Assembly (NCBI RefSeq): GCF_037969875.1
Contig: NZ_CP150218.1
Coordinates: 1,674,001 to 1,738,000, forward strand
DNA from: Paenibacillus sp. FSL R7-0337
Lineage (GTDB): Bacteria > Bacillota > Bacilli > Paenibacillales > Paenibacillaceae
Length of the DNA: 64,000 nt
Direction of reading: 5' to 3'
A model generated the notes under the pieces. The model did not search any database. It was given only the letters and a program-made list of their open reading frames with translations, and was not told the origin of the DNA. The position numbers and the translations under genes were made by a program. Positions 35,697 to 46,310 of this stretch are shown piece by piece; within the stretch, counting starts at the first letter, position 1, and every line of letters starts with the position of its first letter.

Positions 35697-37100
35697 TTAT
35701 TCCACTGTCGCATTGGCCTCTTCCTGAATCTTTTGCAGTGCAGCACCCATCTTCTCCGGAGTCGTCTGCCCGCCGATCAGGCTTTGAATCTGGATATTAC
35801 TGATCTCAGTGGTGACATCCGCCTGCACCAGCGAGTCAAAGGCCGGGAAGGACGACTGGGAGCTGTTCAATACCGCGACAATCTCACTCATCAGATCATC
35901 CGTAATATTCTTATTCAGCACAGCCGAATCGATCTTCATGGCAGGCAGGACTCCGTCCTCTACCAGACCACGCAGCTGCATCTCTTCATTGAACATATTT
36001 TTAATGAAGGATTTCACTGCTGCAAGCTGCCGCTCGTCTTCACCCGCCGAAGCGGAGAAGCCATAACCGTTGTTCACATCGCGCATCAGCGCTGTCTGAT
36101 CCCCCACTCCGCCTTCTACTGCCGGAATATTGAAGAACCCGACCTTACCGATTAGGCCTTCGCCAGATTGTCCGGCCTTGAATACGGAAGATTTCCAGGT
36201 CCCGTCATACATCAGGATTGCTTCTCCGCTGGTGAACTGGGTAGTATATTCAGCATACTCGAAGCCCAGCTCGCCCTTCTTGAAGTAGCCTTTATCCACC
36301 CATTCCTTATATTTCGCCAAGCCCTTGATTACATTCGGATCATTCCACTTCGCTTCACCGGTAGCGAACTTCGCAGTCACATCCGGTCCGGCATAACGGG
36401 ACCAGAGATGATTGGCCAGCATCAGCGGTACCCAGCCTGCTTTGGAGGCACCCGCCATCGGCACTTTACCATCCGCTTTAATATCGGCCAGCTGCTGCTC
36501 CAGTTCGGCAAAGGTCGTCGGAGCCTTCCATCCCTTACTTGTATAGTATTCTTTATTATAGAAGAAACCTTCACCGGAGCCGCCGATCGGCAGACCGTAG
36601 ATTTTGCCTTCATAAGTAAACGGGTCCAGATTGGAGAACTTATCTTTGATGCCTAATTCATCAAGGATCGGGGTCAGGTCCAACAGCTTACCTTCTTTGG
36701 CATAGATCTTGGAGTCTGGGCTACCGAACAGGTCGAAGATCTCAGGAGGGTTACCGGCCGCCATTTCACCGCGCAGCTTCTCCTTACGGTTCACATCCGA
36801 ATCTACACCATCAAGCTTGAAGGTCAGTCCAGGCACATCCGCCTGTACCTTACCCACCACATCCTCCAGAATAGCCAGTCGTTTCTGCTTGTCTGCCCCA
36901 ACCTGAGTATGACGAATCGTCATCTCGAAAGGCTCCGCACTGGCAGGTTCTTCAGTGGCTGCCGCGTTGGTGGCTGCCGCCTCTTTCGTCGCCGCCGGCT
37001 CTGTCGTTGCAGCCGCATTGTTCTTGTTGCCTCCACAGCCTGCCAGCAGCGCTGAGCTTACGAACATCAGGGACAACAGCAGTGTTAGACTTTTTCTCAT
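35697..37100 (-). CDS. Extracellular sugar-binding lipoprotein of ABC transporter A
   Basis: A 467-residue family 1 solute-binding protein. Lipobox LLAGC places the lipidated Cys at residue 21, followed by an Ala/Thr/Glu-rich tether (residues 25-55) and the binding fold with typical motifs such as GEAILMYDGTWKSSVF. It starts operon A (binding protein, two permeases, kinase, regulator). The start has GGGAGGG upstream. The sugar is not identifiable from sequence; a cre-like site upstream suggests catabolite control. Confidence 0.93.
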   Translation of the reverse strand: MRKSLTLLLSLMFVSSALLAGCGGNKNNAAATTEPAATKEAAATNAAATEEPASAEPFEMTIRHTQVGADKQKRLAILEDVVGKVQADVPGLTFKLDGVDSDVNRKEKLRGEMAAGNPPEIFDLFGSPDSKIYAKEGKLLDLTPILDELGIKDKFSNLDPFTYEGKIYGLPIGGSGEGFFYNKEYYTSKGWKAPTTFAELEQQLADIKADGKVPMAGASKAGWVPLMLANHLWSRYAGPDVTAKFATGEAKWNDPNVIKGLAKYKEWVDKGYFKKGELGFEYAEYTTQFTSGEAILMYDGTWKSSVFKAGQSGEGLIGKVGFFNIPAVEGGVGDQTALMRDVNNGYGFSASAGEDERQLAAVKSFIKNMFNEEMQLRGLVEDGVLPAMKIDSAVLNKNITDDLMSEIVAVLNSSQSSFPAFDSLVQADVTTEISNIQIQSLIGGQTTPEKMGAALQKIQEEANATVE

Positions 37101-37143
37101 TACGGGTGACCCTCCCTATTTAATGATTTCCCTTACAATTCTA

Positions 37144-37172
37144 ATTATAGAAAAACATATTTGTAATCGTAA
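37144..37172 (-). promoter_or_regulatory. Candidate promoter of ABC operon A
   Basis: Minus strand -10 TATAAT (37144-37149, perfect), 17 nt spacer, weak -35 TTACGA (37167-37172). A weak -35 fits an activator-dependent promoter such as one driven by the YesN-type regulator. Confidence 0.42.
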
Positions 37173-37210
37173 GGTTAAGATTTATCTTCAATAGGGATAA
37201 AATCCTCTAA

Positions 37211-37224
37211 TGAAAGCGAATTCA
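37211..37224. promoter_or_regulatory. cre-like site upstream of ABC operon A
   Basis: TGAAAGCGAATTCA agrees with the CcpA consensus TGWAARCGYTWNCW at 12 of 14 positions (two mismatches in the centre). It lies about 40 bp upstream of the candidate -35. Confidence 0.35.
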
Positions 37225-37242
37225 GTCAGGTTTTCTGACATA

Positions 37243-37281
37243 CAAAAAAGCGAAACTCCTCAGAATAGAAGCTCCGCTTTC
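37243..37281 (-). terminator. pflBA terminator
   Basis: AAAGCG / CGCTTT arms with an interior imperfect stem, followed by TTTTTTGTATG on the minus strand, 20 bp after the pflA stop. Confidence 0.72.
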
Positions 37282-37299
37282 GATAATTATTATATTTAT

Positions 37300-38037
37300 T
37301 TAGACCAATGCAGACTCTTTACGCCCCTCTTCAATCAGCCGGTACGCACGCTGCACTTCTTCATCGGAAGGTGACTCCACCCCTTCAAGCTCATAGGGAC
37401 GGCCAAGCTCTTTCCATTTGTAGATTCCCATTACGTGATAAGGCAGAATTTCAAACTTCTCCACTCCATTTAAGGTGCCAATGAACCGGCCGAGATTCTG
37501 TAAATCCTCTTCTTTATTATGAATGCCGGGAACATAAACATGGCGAATCCACATTTTACGGTTATTATCAGATAACCAGCGGGCCAGCTTCAAAGTACGG
37601 TCGTTGGACTTGCCGGTCAGTTTGATGTGCGCTTCATCATCAATATGCTTCAGATCCAAGAGCACCAAGTCGGTAACATCCAGCAGATCGCTGATTTTCG
37701 ATCCATCATTATAGCCGTTAGTATCAAGCGTGGTATGCAGATTCCAGCGTTTCTTCACCTCGGTGAACAGTTGCTTCACGAATTGCGCCTGGAGGGTTGG
37801 TTCACCGCCGGATACGGTTAGCCCGCCGCCGGACGATTTATAATAATTCAGGTAAGGCTCAATTTCCGCCAGCACTTCCTCGACGGTCATTTCCTTGCCT
37901 TCATTCAATTCCCATGTATCCGGGTTGTGGCAATACTGACACTTGAGCAGGCAGCCCTGCATAAAAAGCACGAAGCGGATACCCGGGCCATCCACCGTAC
38001 CAAACGTTTCCAAAGAGTGGATATGTCCTTTAAGCAT
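37300..38037 (-). CDS. pflA: Pyruvate formate-lyase activating enzyme
   Basis: A 245-residue radical SAM enzyme that installs the glycyl radical on PflB under anoxia. The [4Fe-4S] CX3CX2C motif is Cys29, Cys33 and Cys36 in GCLLKCQYCHNPD; the SAM-binding GGE motif is in TVSGGEPTLQ. Length is normal. It follows pflB by 120 bp that contain a strong hairpin, and ends at a terminator. Confidence 0.97.
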   Translation of the reverse strand: MLKGHIHSLETFGTVDGPGIRFVLFMQGCLLKCQYCHNPDTWELNEGKEMTVEEVLAEIEPYLNYYKSSGGGLTVSGGEPTLQAQFVKQLFTEVKKRWNLHTTLDTNGYNDGSKISDLLDVTDLVLLDLKHIDDEAHIKLTGKSNDRTLKLARWLSDNNRKMWIRHVYVPGIHNKEEDLQNLGRFIGTLNGVEKFEILPYHVMGIYKWKELGRPYELEGVESPSDEEVQRAYRLIEEGRKESALV

Positions 38038-38085
38038 GAGATGTCATCCTTTCAAAAAAACTTAAAATTTTAACCACTTTCAGAC

Positions 38086-38122
38086 AAGAGTGTACCGCCC
38101 TCTTGCAAGGGCGGCAGCTCTT
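38086..38122. other. Intercistronic hairpin between pflB and pflA
   Basis: Inner stem CCGCCC (38095-38100) / GGGCGG (38109-38114) and outer stem AAGAG / CTCTT (38086-38090, 38118-38122). No U-run follows on the minus strand. It may stabilise the abundant pflB message or lower pflA transcription, which would match the catalytic need for little activase; this is inference. Confidence 0.6.
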
Positions 38123-38157
38123 AATTCATTTCAGTTCTTGTAGAACAAGAATGCATC

Positions 38158-40419
<2,262 letters not shown>

Positions 40420-40562
40420 GCTAAATCCCTCCATTTATATTTAGTATATTTGTAGAGATCGCGGGCTTGAAGGTTAATCCCGTGTCTCGTGATCCCATGA
40501 GCTATGGTTGTTATAAAATTCACAATCGCATCTTCATAACCGGGACCGTTGTTTATATAAAC

Positions 40563-40568
40563 ATTTTA
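40563..40568 (-). promoter_or_regulatory. -10 element of candidate Fnr-dependent pflB promoter
   Basis: TAAAAT on the minus strand. A start about seven nt downstream (near 40556) would place the nearest Fnr box centre (40597.5) close to -41.5, the standard class II activator position. No good -35 is present, as expected for such promoters. Confidence 0.55.
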
Positions 40569-40589
40569 GTTTATTTTCTGAAAAAGGAC

Positions 40590-40605
40590 TGTGACAAATA
40601 TCACT
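40590..40605 (-). promoter_or_regulatory. Fnr-type box 1 of pflB (proximal)
   Basis: TGTGA-CAAATA-TCACT agrees with the Bacillus Fnr consensus TGTGA-N6-TCACA in 9 of 10 fixed positions. Its core is one arm (40591-40604) of a perfect 14-bp inverted repeat shared with box 2. Confidence 0.75.
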
Positions 40606-40610
40606 CTTTC

Positions 40611-40626
40611 GGTGATATTTGTCACT
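40611..40626 (-). promoter_or_regulatory. Fnr-type box 2 of pflB (distal)
   Basis: GGTGA-TATTTG-TCACT; the mirror-image copy of box 1 with core 40612-40625. Centre-to-centre distance is 21 bp, two helical turns, so two dimers could bind side by side on one face. Confidence 0.65.
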
Positions 40627-40680
40627 TCCATCCAGTCCCATATTAACCTTTAACCTTATTCTTTGTCAGGCAACCGTTAA

Positions 40681-43302
40681 TTAATTATCGAATTTGCCGT
40701 AGAATGCGTTGCGGTAAACATCAGCAAGCTCGGATACCAGCGGCATTTTAGGGTTGGCAGTTGTACATTGGTCTTCAAATGCACGGTCAGCCAGATAGTC
40801 TACACGGGATTCGAAGTCCTTAGGATCGAAACCAAGAGCCGAGAAGGATTCTTCGATGCCAAGTTTTTTGTTCATGTCGCGGATCGCATTGATCAGGCTG
40901 GTTACGCCTTCTTCAGTAGTGCGTGCTGGCAATCCCAGAATACGGGCAATTTCAGCATACCGTTCGTCAGCTACAAAGTGCGAATATTTAGGGAACGAAG
41001 CGAACTTCGTAGGCTTCTTGGCATTGTAACGGATAACATGCGGCATCAGGATTGCATTGGTGCGGCCATGCGCGGTGTGGTACTGTCCGCCCCATTTGTG
41101 CGCCAAGCTGTGGTTAATCCCCAGGAATGCATTGGCAAAGGCCATACCGGCAAGTGTCGACGCGTTGTGCATTTTCTCACGGGCCAGTTTGTCGCCTTGC
41201 AGTGCGGATTTCTCCAGCCACTGGAATACCAGTTGAATGGCTTTGATTGCCAGACCATCGGAATAGTCACTGGCCATTACAGATACATAAGCTTCGATTG
41301 CATGTGTCAATACGTCCATACCTGTATCGGCAACTGCTGTTCTTGGCAAGCTGTATACAAACTCAGGATCGATAATAGCTACGTCTGGAGTCAGCTCATA
41401 GTCAGCCAGCGGATACTTAGTATTATTACCCGTTGTCTTATCTGTGATAACTGCGAACGAGGTTACTTCGGAACCTGTACCGGAAGTTGTAGGAATCGCA
41501 ACGAATTTCGCTTTGTTGCCGAGCTTAGGGAATTTGTATACCCGTTTGCGGATATCCATGAACTTCTGCTTCAGGCCGTTGAAGTCTGCATCCGGATGTT
41601 CATAGAACAGCCACATTCCTTTGGCAGCATCCATAGGGGAACCGCCGCCGAGTGCGATGATGCAGTCCGGCTGGAATCTGTTCATCATTGCCGCACCTTT
41701 TTCTACAGTAGTTGTCGATGGATCTGGTTCAACTTCAGAGAACACTTCGATGGCTACAGGAGTCTGACGTTGACGCAGATAATGCTCAACTCTTTCAACA
41801 TATCCGAGCTTCACCATCATAGGGTCAGTGATAATAGCTACGCGTGTAATATCAGGCATTTTGGCCAGGTACTGAGTGGACCCCTTCTCGAAGTAAATCT
41901 TGTCAGGTACTTTAAACCATTGCATATTCACGGTACGACGGTTCACCCTTTTCACGTTGATCAGATTGATGGCAGTCACGTTCTGCGATACCGAGTTGCG
42001 TCCGTAAGATCCGCAGCCCAGTGTCAATGAAGGGATATTAGTGTTATAAATATCACCGATTGCGCCGTGTGTGGATGGCGAGTTGACGAGAATACGTCCG
42101 GTCTGCAGACGGTTGGAGAACTTCATGATAACTTCTTCGTTGTTGGAATGGATAGCCGAGCTGTGGCCCATGCCGCCAAATTCAACGATTTGAGCTGCGC
42201 GTTCGATACCCTGGTCAGCATTCTTCACTTTGTAGCAAGCCAGAACCGGGCTCAACTTCTCAGCGGACAATGGATATTTAGTACCTACACCTTCAAGCTC
42301 AGCTACCAGGATCTTCGTTCCGGCAGGAACCTGAATGCCGCACATTTCAGCGATCTTCACAGCGGATTGGCCAACGATAGCCGGGTTAACCGCACATTTC
42401 TCTACGTTCATTGCGCCGCTGGTCAGCTTAGCCGCTTCTTCTTTGTTCACAAAGTAACAGCCGTTTGCAATCATTTTCTTCTTCACTTGATCGAAGATAG
42501 CTTCTTCAATGATGACAGCCTGCTCGGAAGCACAGATCATACCATTATCGAAAGTCTTCGACAGGATAAGGTCAGTTACAGCCTGATCAATGTCAGCACT
42601 CTTCTCAATGAAGGCAGGCACGTTACCAGGACCTACGCCAAGTGCCGGTTTGCCGCAGCTGTAAGCTGCTTTGACCATTGCCGATCCGCCGGTTGCCAGA
42701 ATCAGTGCAACGTCCGGATTGTTCATCAATGCGTTTGTTTTGTCCATTGTAGGAAGCTCAATCCATTGGATGAAGTTCTCTGGTGCGCCGGCTGCTACGC
42801 CTGCATCATGCAGAATTTTGGCTGCTGCCGCACTACACTCTTGCGCTGACGGGTGGAAACCGAATATAATAGGGTTACGTGTCTTCGCGGAAATCAAAGC
42901 TTTAAACATTGTGGTGGATGTTGGGTTGGTAACCGGTGTGATACCCATAATGATTCCGACTGGTTCAGCAATTTTCTGGAAGCTGTCATAAGCGTTATCC
43001 TCAATAACGCCTACAGTCTTGTCGTACTTAATTCCGTGCCAGATATATTCAGTGGAGAAGATGTTCTTCGTAATTTTGTCTTCGTATACTCCGCGTCCTG
43101 TTTCTTCAACTGCCAGTTTTGCCAGGTACATATGCTTGTCGAGTCCGGCCAGCGCCATTGCATGAACGATTGTGTTTGTCTGCTCTTGATCCAGGCCCAT
43201 GAACGCTTCGTGGGCTTTCTTTGCTTTATCCACCAAAACCTGAATATACTCTTCAGCGGTGGTTTGTTTCACTTGGGCGGCGACTTCGTTTTTAACTGCC
43301 AT
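40681..43302 (-). CDS. adhE: Bifunctional acetaldehyde-CoA / alcohol dehydrogenase
   Basis: An 873-residue fusion enzyme that reduces acetyl-CoA to acetaldehyde and then ethanol, regenerating NAD+ in fermentation. The N-terminal aldehyde dehydrogenase half has catalytic Cys257 (NGMICASEQ); the C-terminal iron-dependent alcohol dehydrogenase half (from about residue 450) has GGGSPMDAAKGMW and the metal His region GINHSLAHKWGGQYHTAHG. Length is normal. Start follows AGGAGGACGAGGG. An Fnr/Rex-type box and a cre site lie upstream. No clear terminator follows. Confidence 0.98.
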   Translation of the reverse strand: MAVKNEVAAQVKQTTAEEYIQVLVDKAKKAHEAFMGLDQEQTNTIVHAMALAGLDKHMYLAKLAVEETGRGVYEDKITKNIFSTEYIWHGIKYDKTVGVIEDNAYDSFQKIAEPVGIIMGITPVTNPTSTTMFKALISAKTRNPIIFGFHPSAQECSAAAAKILHDAGVAAGAPENFIQWIELPTMDKTNALMNNPDVALILATGGSAMVKAAYSCGKPALGVGPGNVPAFIEKSADIDQAVTDLILSKTFDNGMICASEQAVIIEEAIFDQVKKKMIANGCYFVNKEEAAKLTSGAMNVEKCAVNPAIVGQSAVKIAEMCGIQVPAGTKILVAELEGVGTKYPLSAEKLSPVLACYKVKNADQGIERAAQIVEFGGMGHSSAIHSNNEEVIMKFSNRLQTGRILVNSPSTHGAIGDIYNTNIPSLTLGCGSYGRNSVSQNVTAINLINVKRVNRRTVNMQWFKVPDKIYFEKGSTQYLAKMPDITRVAIITDPMMVKLGYVERVEHYLRQRQTPVAIEVFSEVEPDPSTTTVEKGAAMMNRFQPDCIIALGGGSPMDAAKGMWLFYEHPDADFNGLKQKFMDIRKRVYKFPKLGNKAKFVAIPTTSGTGSEVTSFAVITDKTTGNNTKYPLADYELTPDVAIIDPEFVYSLPRTAVADTGMDVLTHAIEAYVSVMASDYSDGLAIKAIQLVFQWLEKSALQGDKLAREKMHNASTLAGMAFANAFLGINHSLAHKWGGQYHTAHGRTNAILMPHVIRYNAKKPTKFASFPKYSHFVADERYAEIARILGLPARTTEEGVTSLINAIRDMNKKLGIEESFSALGFDPKDFESRVDYLADRAFEDQCTTANPKMPLVSELADVYRNAFYGKFDN

Positions 43303-43350
43303 CTCCCTCGTCCTCCTGTCAATTTTTAGGTTGTTTCTTTCTATACATTT

Positions 43351-43356
43351 ATCTTA
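43351..43356 (-). promoter_or_regulatory. -10 element of candidate adhE promoter
   Basis: TAAGAT on the minus strand; a start near 43345 puts the box at 43379-43394 at about -41.5. Confidence 0.5.
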
Positions 43357-43378
43357 GCACATCCTTTTCACCTTGTAT

Positions 43379-43394
43379 AGTGAAATCTTTCACA
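43379..43394 (-). promoter_or_regulatory. Fnr- or Rex-type box of adhE
   Basis: TGTGA-AAGATT-TCACT (minus strand). It fits the Fnr consensus in 9 of 10 positions, and the extended TTGTGAA-N4-TTCACTA also fits the Rex consensus TTGTGAA-N4-TTCACAA with one mismatch, so either regulator may act here. Confidence 0.68.
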
Positions 43395-43421
43395 AAGTTT
43401 AAAGTTTTTTTTGAGTTGTTT

Positions 43422-43435
43422 TCAAAGCGCTTTCA
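43422..43435 (-). promoter_or_regulatory. cre site upstream of adhE
   Basis: TGAAAGCGCTTTGA on the minus strand agrees with the CcpA consensus at 13 of 14 positions. It lies 28 bp upstream of the Fnr/Rex box, a layout for combined carbon and redox control. Confidence 0.6.
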
Positions 43436-43528
43436 TTCGATCATTTACCGGTATTTTTTCCATATTATATGCATTATTTAATTAATATTTGTCTATTCTG
43501 CGAACGCAATACGGTAGTCTGCAGCGTT

Positions 43529-43627
43529 AATGGCCCATCTTGCCTTGCAATGCCAGTTGGGCTTCGGTAATTTGCTCATGAATGCCAAGCCGTCACTTCA
43601 GTTCATCCACTGCTCTTCTATAGAATA
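43529..43627 (-). pseudogene. Possible small gene remnant upstream of adhE
   Basis: Read on the minus strand this stretch gives LFYRRAVDELK, a stop, then RLGIHEQITEAQLALQGKMGH and a stop. The amphipathic helical look resembles the tail of a small regulator, but it has an internal stop and no start. The rest of 43436-43664 shows nothing recognisable. Confidence 0.2.
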
Positions 43628-43664
43628 AGTCTGACGGTGTGAATATAAATATAAATCTCAACTT

Positions 43665-43768
43665 TACAAGTGGAAACGGCTTTGCCGTCCTTTTAAAGGA
43701 CGGTTCCGTTTCAGCGAGAAATAGAAGGATAAGTTATAGTGTGCAACATATAAATTCTTATATTTTAA
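43665..43768. repeat. 104-bp duplicated element, copy 1
   Basis: It begins TACAAGTGGAAACGG and ends near TCTTATATTTTAA. It contains a nested structure: outer GAAACGG/CCGTTTC (43673-43679, 43706-43712) around a CCGTCCTTTTAAAGGACGG hairpin (43685-43703). Copy 2 at 50515-50618 differs at only about six positions. The two copies are direct repeats 6850 bp apart and bracket the whole second ABC cluster. Confidence 0.9.
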
Positions 43769-43803
43769 AAAAAGGAGACAGCATCTCTGCTGTCTCCTTT
43801 TAT
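43768..43803 (-). terminator. Terminator of ABC cluster B
   Basis: AAAGGAGACAGCA / TGCTGTCTCCTTT with a four-nt loop, followed on the minus strand by TTTTTAAAAT. The T-run merges with the end of the 104-bp element. Confidence 0.9.
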
Positions 43804-43836
43804 CCACCTCTTCCCCCACTAGGAGGACATCTAAAT

Positions 43837-45303
43837 CTACTCCACCTTAATCGTATCGAAGAATTTCTGCTGGACCGTTGCGGCCGCCGCATCAAGCTGG
43901 ACCTTCGAGTCTGTGCCTTCCTTGGCGAACAGCTCCTGGATCACGTTGGACATCGTGGCATAATAGTCCTGAGTGTTGTACTGGGCTTCAGGCTTGCCAT
44001 CCAGCAGCGCCATGATTTCAGGACTGTACTGATATACAATATCGTACTTGTCATAGACGGCCTTGGTCTTCTTGCCGAAGTCGGAATCGGCAGCATAGTA
44101 ATCTAGAAGCGGCGGGATATAGTATTTGCCGTCCGTTTTACGCTGGCTGATAATAGCATCGAGCGCTTCCAGGCCTTTATCTGAGAAATAGTCGAAGGTA
44201 ATATAACGGAAGGCCATCTCTTGTTCATCCTTGCTGGCATTCGGGTTGATGACCAGATAGTCGCCGCCGAGAACACCGGTATGCTTGCCACCCTTCTCAG
44301 CCGCAGGCATTGGATAGGTCAGCACATCCTCAGGCTTGAACCCGCCCTGGTTAAGGGCCTGTTCAATGACACCGTCTGAGCCGGCCATAACCATCGCGGT
44401 ACGGCCCTGCTGGAACGCTCCTACCGCATCGCCCCAGCCGAGGGCCCAGTCTTGGGGAACGGCTTTGGCTTCCCATCTCAGCTTCTTATAGAAATCCAGC
44501 GCTTTGATCCCGGCTTCAGAATTGAAGGTTGCCACCACCTTGCCTCCCTCAATCTTCTGGATCTCTCCACCTGCTTCAAATAGGAAGTTGGTCCAGTTCC
44601 AGCCAGCTTCGTTGCCTTTGCCCATCGGGGCAATCCCGGAGATACCTTTCTTGGGATCGGCCACTCCTTTGGCTGTGTTCAGCATGTCGTCCCAGGTCCA
44701 ATCCATTGGAGGTACGGCTACACCTTTGTCATCGAGCATTTTCTTATTGATCATCGTTGTAGTGACGTAACCCTTCTGCGTTACCCCATACACCTTGCCG
44801 CCGATAATGAACTGATTCTGCAGCACTGGATTGATCTGATCCTTGAACTCATAGTTGTTCCACAGATCGGTGATGTCGGCTACCCAGCCCTTCTCAATCA
44901 GGAATTTGGCTTCGGTAGCATATGTGTTGAAGAAGGTAGGCGCTTCGTTCGCAGCCATCTTCACTCCGATCTCGCTTACATTATACTGCCAGTCATCCTT
45001 GACGATCTCCACGTTCGGATAGACTTCCTGGAACCGCTTGATTTTATCATCCTCCTGCGCTCTCACCTCGGTCAGGTCAGGCGTAGGATAGTGGATTTTG
45101 ATCGTTACCTTCTTCTGGTTGATATCATCTGCCGGTGACTGTGACGGGGTTGCCGACTCTTCTGCCGCCTGGGTCGCCGCTGGTGCAGGTGTCGCTTCTC
45201 CCCCGTCAGCCGCCGGCTTGTTGCCGTTGTTATTGCCCCCGCAAGCGGACAATAAGGTCCCCGTTACCAGGAGACAGGCGAATACGCTGGAAACTTTACG
45301 CAT
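43837..45303 (-). CDS. Extracellular sugar-binding lipoprotein of ABC transporter B
   Basis: A 488-residue family 1 solute-binding protein. Lipobox LLSAC places the lipidated Cys at residue 21, followed by a Gly/Asn/Ala/Pro-rich tether. The fold shows AFQQGRTAMVMAGSDG, the common binding-protein signature. It is last in cluster B, after the two permeases, the reverse of cluster A where it is first. Start follows GGGGAGT. Ligand unknown. An AT-rich 133-bp gap separates it from the permease before it. Confidence 0.92.
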   Translation of the reverse strand: MRKVSSVFACLLVTGTLLSACGGNNNGNKPAADGGEATPAPAATQAAEESATPSQSPADDINQKKVTIKIHYPTPDLTEVRAQEDDKIKRFQEVYPNVEIVKDDWQYNVSEIGVKMAANEAPTFFNTYATEAKFLIEKGWVADITDLWNNYEFKDQINPVLQNQFIIGGKVYGVTQKGYVTTTMINKKMLDDKGVAVPPMDWTWDDMLNTAKGVADPKKGISGIAPMGKGNEAGWNWTNFLFEAGGEIQKIEGGKVVATFNSEAGIKALDFYKKLRWEAKAVPQDWALGWGDAVGAFQQGRTAMVMAGSDGVIEQALNQGGFKPEDVLTYPMPAAEKGGKHTGVLGGDYLVINPNASKDEQEMAFRYITFDYFSDKGLEALDAIISQRKTDGKYYIPPLLDYYAADSDFGKKTKAVYDKYDIVYQYSPEIMALLDGKPEAQYNTQDYYATMSNVIQELFAKEGTDSKVQLDAAAATVQQKFFDTIKVE

Positions 45304-45436
45304 TGTAACTCCCCTTTTCCATTCATAATGAGCTTACCCTTTCATCTTAAAAGAGAGACCGCTTACAAACGAGGTGTGATTATATTGCTTTCATGTGCAG
45401 GTATACGATCCGTATCTTCTGTAAGGATTCTTCTGC

Positions 45437-46309
45437 TCACCCTTTGACCGCTGACAATGAAACCCCGCGCATAATGAACTTCTGGAAGACCAGGAACACC
45501 AGGATCGGCGGCAGAGAGACAATGAACAGAATCGCAAATTTGATGTTCGTATTCAGCGCTTTTACATTGATAACGTACTTATAGATGGCGGTAGCGAGCG
45601 TATACTTCTCTTCACTGTGCATGACCAGTGACGGCCAGAACCAGTCATTCCAGGCTGTGGAGAAGATGAAGATCGCCAGTGTTGCAAAAATCGGAATCGA
45701 CAGCGGCACCGCGATGGTGAAGAAGCTTCTCGGCTCCGAGGCCCCGTCCATCCGCGCCGCTTCCAGTATCTCGGGATGAATCCCGTCGAAGAAATTCTTA
45801 AGCAGCAGGAAGAAGAACGTGTTCGCGCCTGCCGGCAGCCAGAATGCCGCATATTGATTGAGCAGGCCCAGCTCCTTCAGATTGACAAAGTTCGGAATCA
45901 TATAGCTCGTGGCTGGAATGAACAGTGTCATCAGGAAGAAGAAATAGAAGGCCTTGCGGTAAGGTACATGCATCCGTGAGATACTGAAGGACGCGAGTCC
46001 CAGTACAATTAGAGTGGCGACCATATTCCCTGCAAAAATATACAGGGTGTTCCGCAGAAACATGGCCAGATCGATATAATCCAGCGCATCCTTCAAATTG
46101 CCGAAATGCCATACCTGCGGAAAAAAATGCGGAGGAAAGGAATTGACCTCGATATTCGACTTCAGCCCGTTGAACATCGTCATGAGGATGGGGTACAGCA
46201 TGCTGAAGATCATCAGGACGATGAACAGAAGCATAATTCCGTATACCACCCGGTTGCTGGTTTTCTTAAGATCATGCTCCGAGAGAATCCCTCTGTCTGC
46301 GCTCTTCAT
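45437..46309 (-). CDS. Carbohydrate ABC transporter permease (MalG-like)
   Basis: A 290-residue permease with six membrane helices and EAA loop LEAARMDGASEPRSFFTIAVPL. The start at 46309 (MKSADRGILSEHD) has AAGGAGG nine nt upstream and lies 1 bp after the previous permease stop. The extension to 46369 belongs to the previous gene's frame neighbourhood and is rejected. It forms the channel with 46311-47234. Confidence 0.92.
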   Translation of the reverse strand: MKSADRGILSEHDLKKTSNRVVYGIMLLFIVLMIFSMLYPILMTMFNGLKSNIEVNSFPPHFFPQVWHFGNLKDALDYIDLAMFLRNTLYIFAGNMVATLIVLGLASFSISRMHVPYRKAFYFFFLMTLFIPATSYMIPNFVNLKELGLLNQYAAFWLPAGANTFFFLLLKNFFDGIHPEILEAARMDGASEPRSFFTIAVPLSIPIFATLAIFIFSTAWNDWFWPSLVMHSEEKYTLATAIYKYVINVKALNTNIKFAILFIVSLPPILVFLVFQKFIMRGVSLSAVKG

Positions 46310-46310
46310 C

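Noticed and set aside
40768..42849. Long open frames antisense to adhE
   Set aside because: Same cause as for pflB: strong codon bias in adhE. No ribosome-binding sites or recognisable domains.
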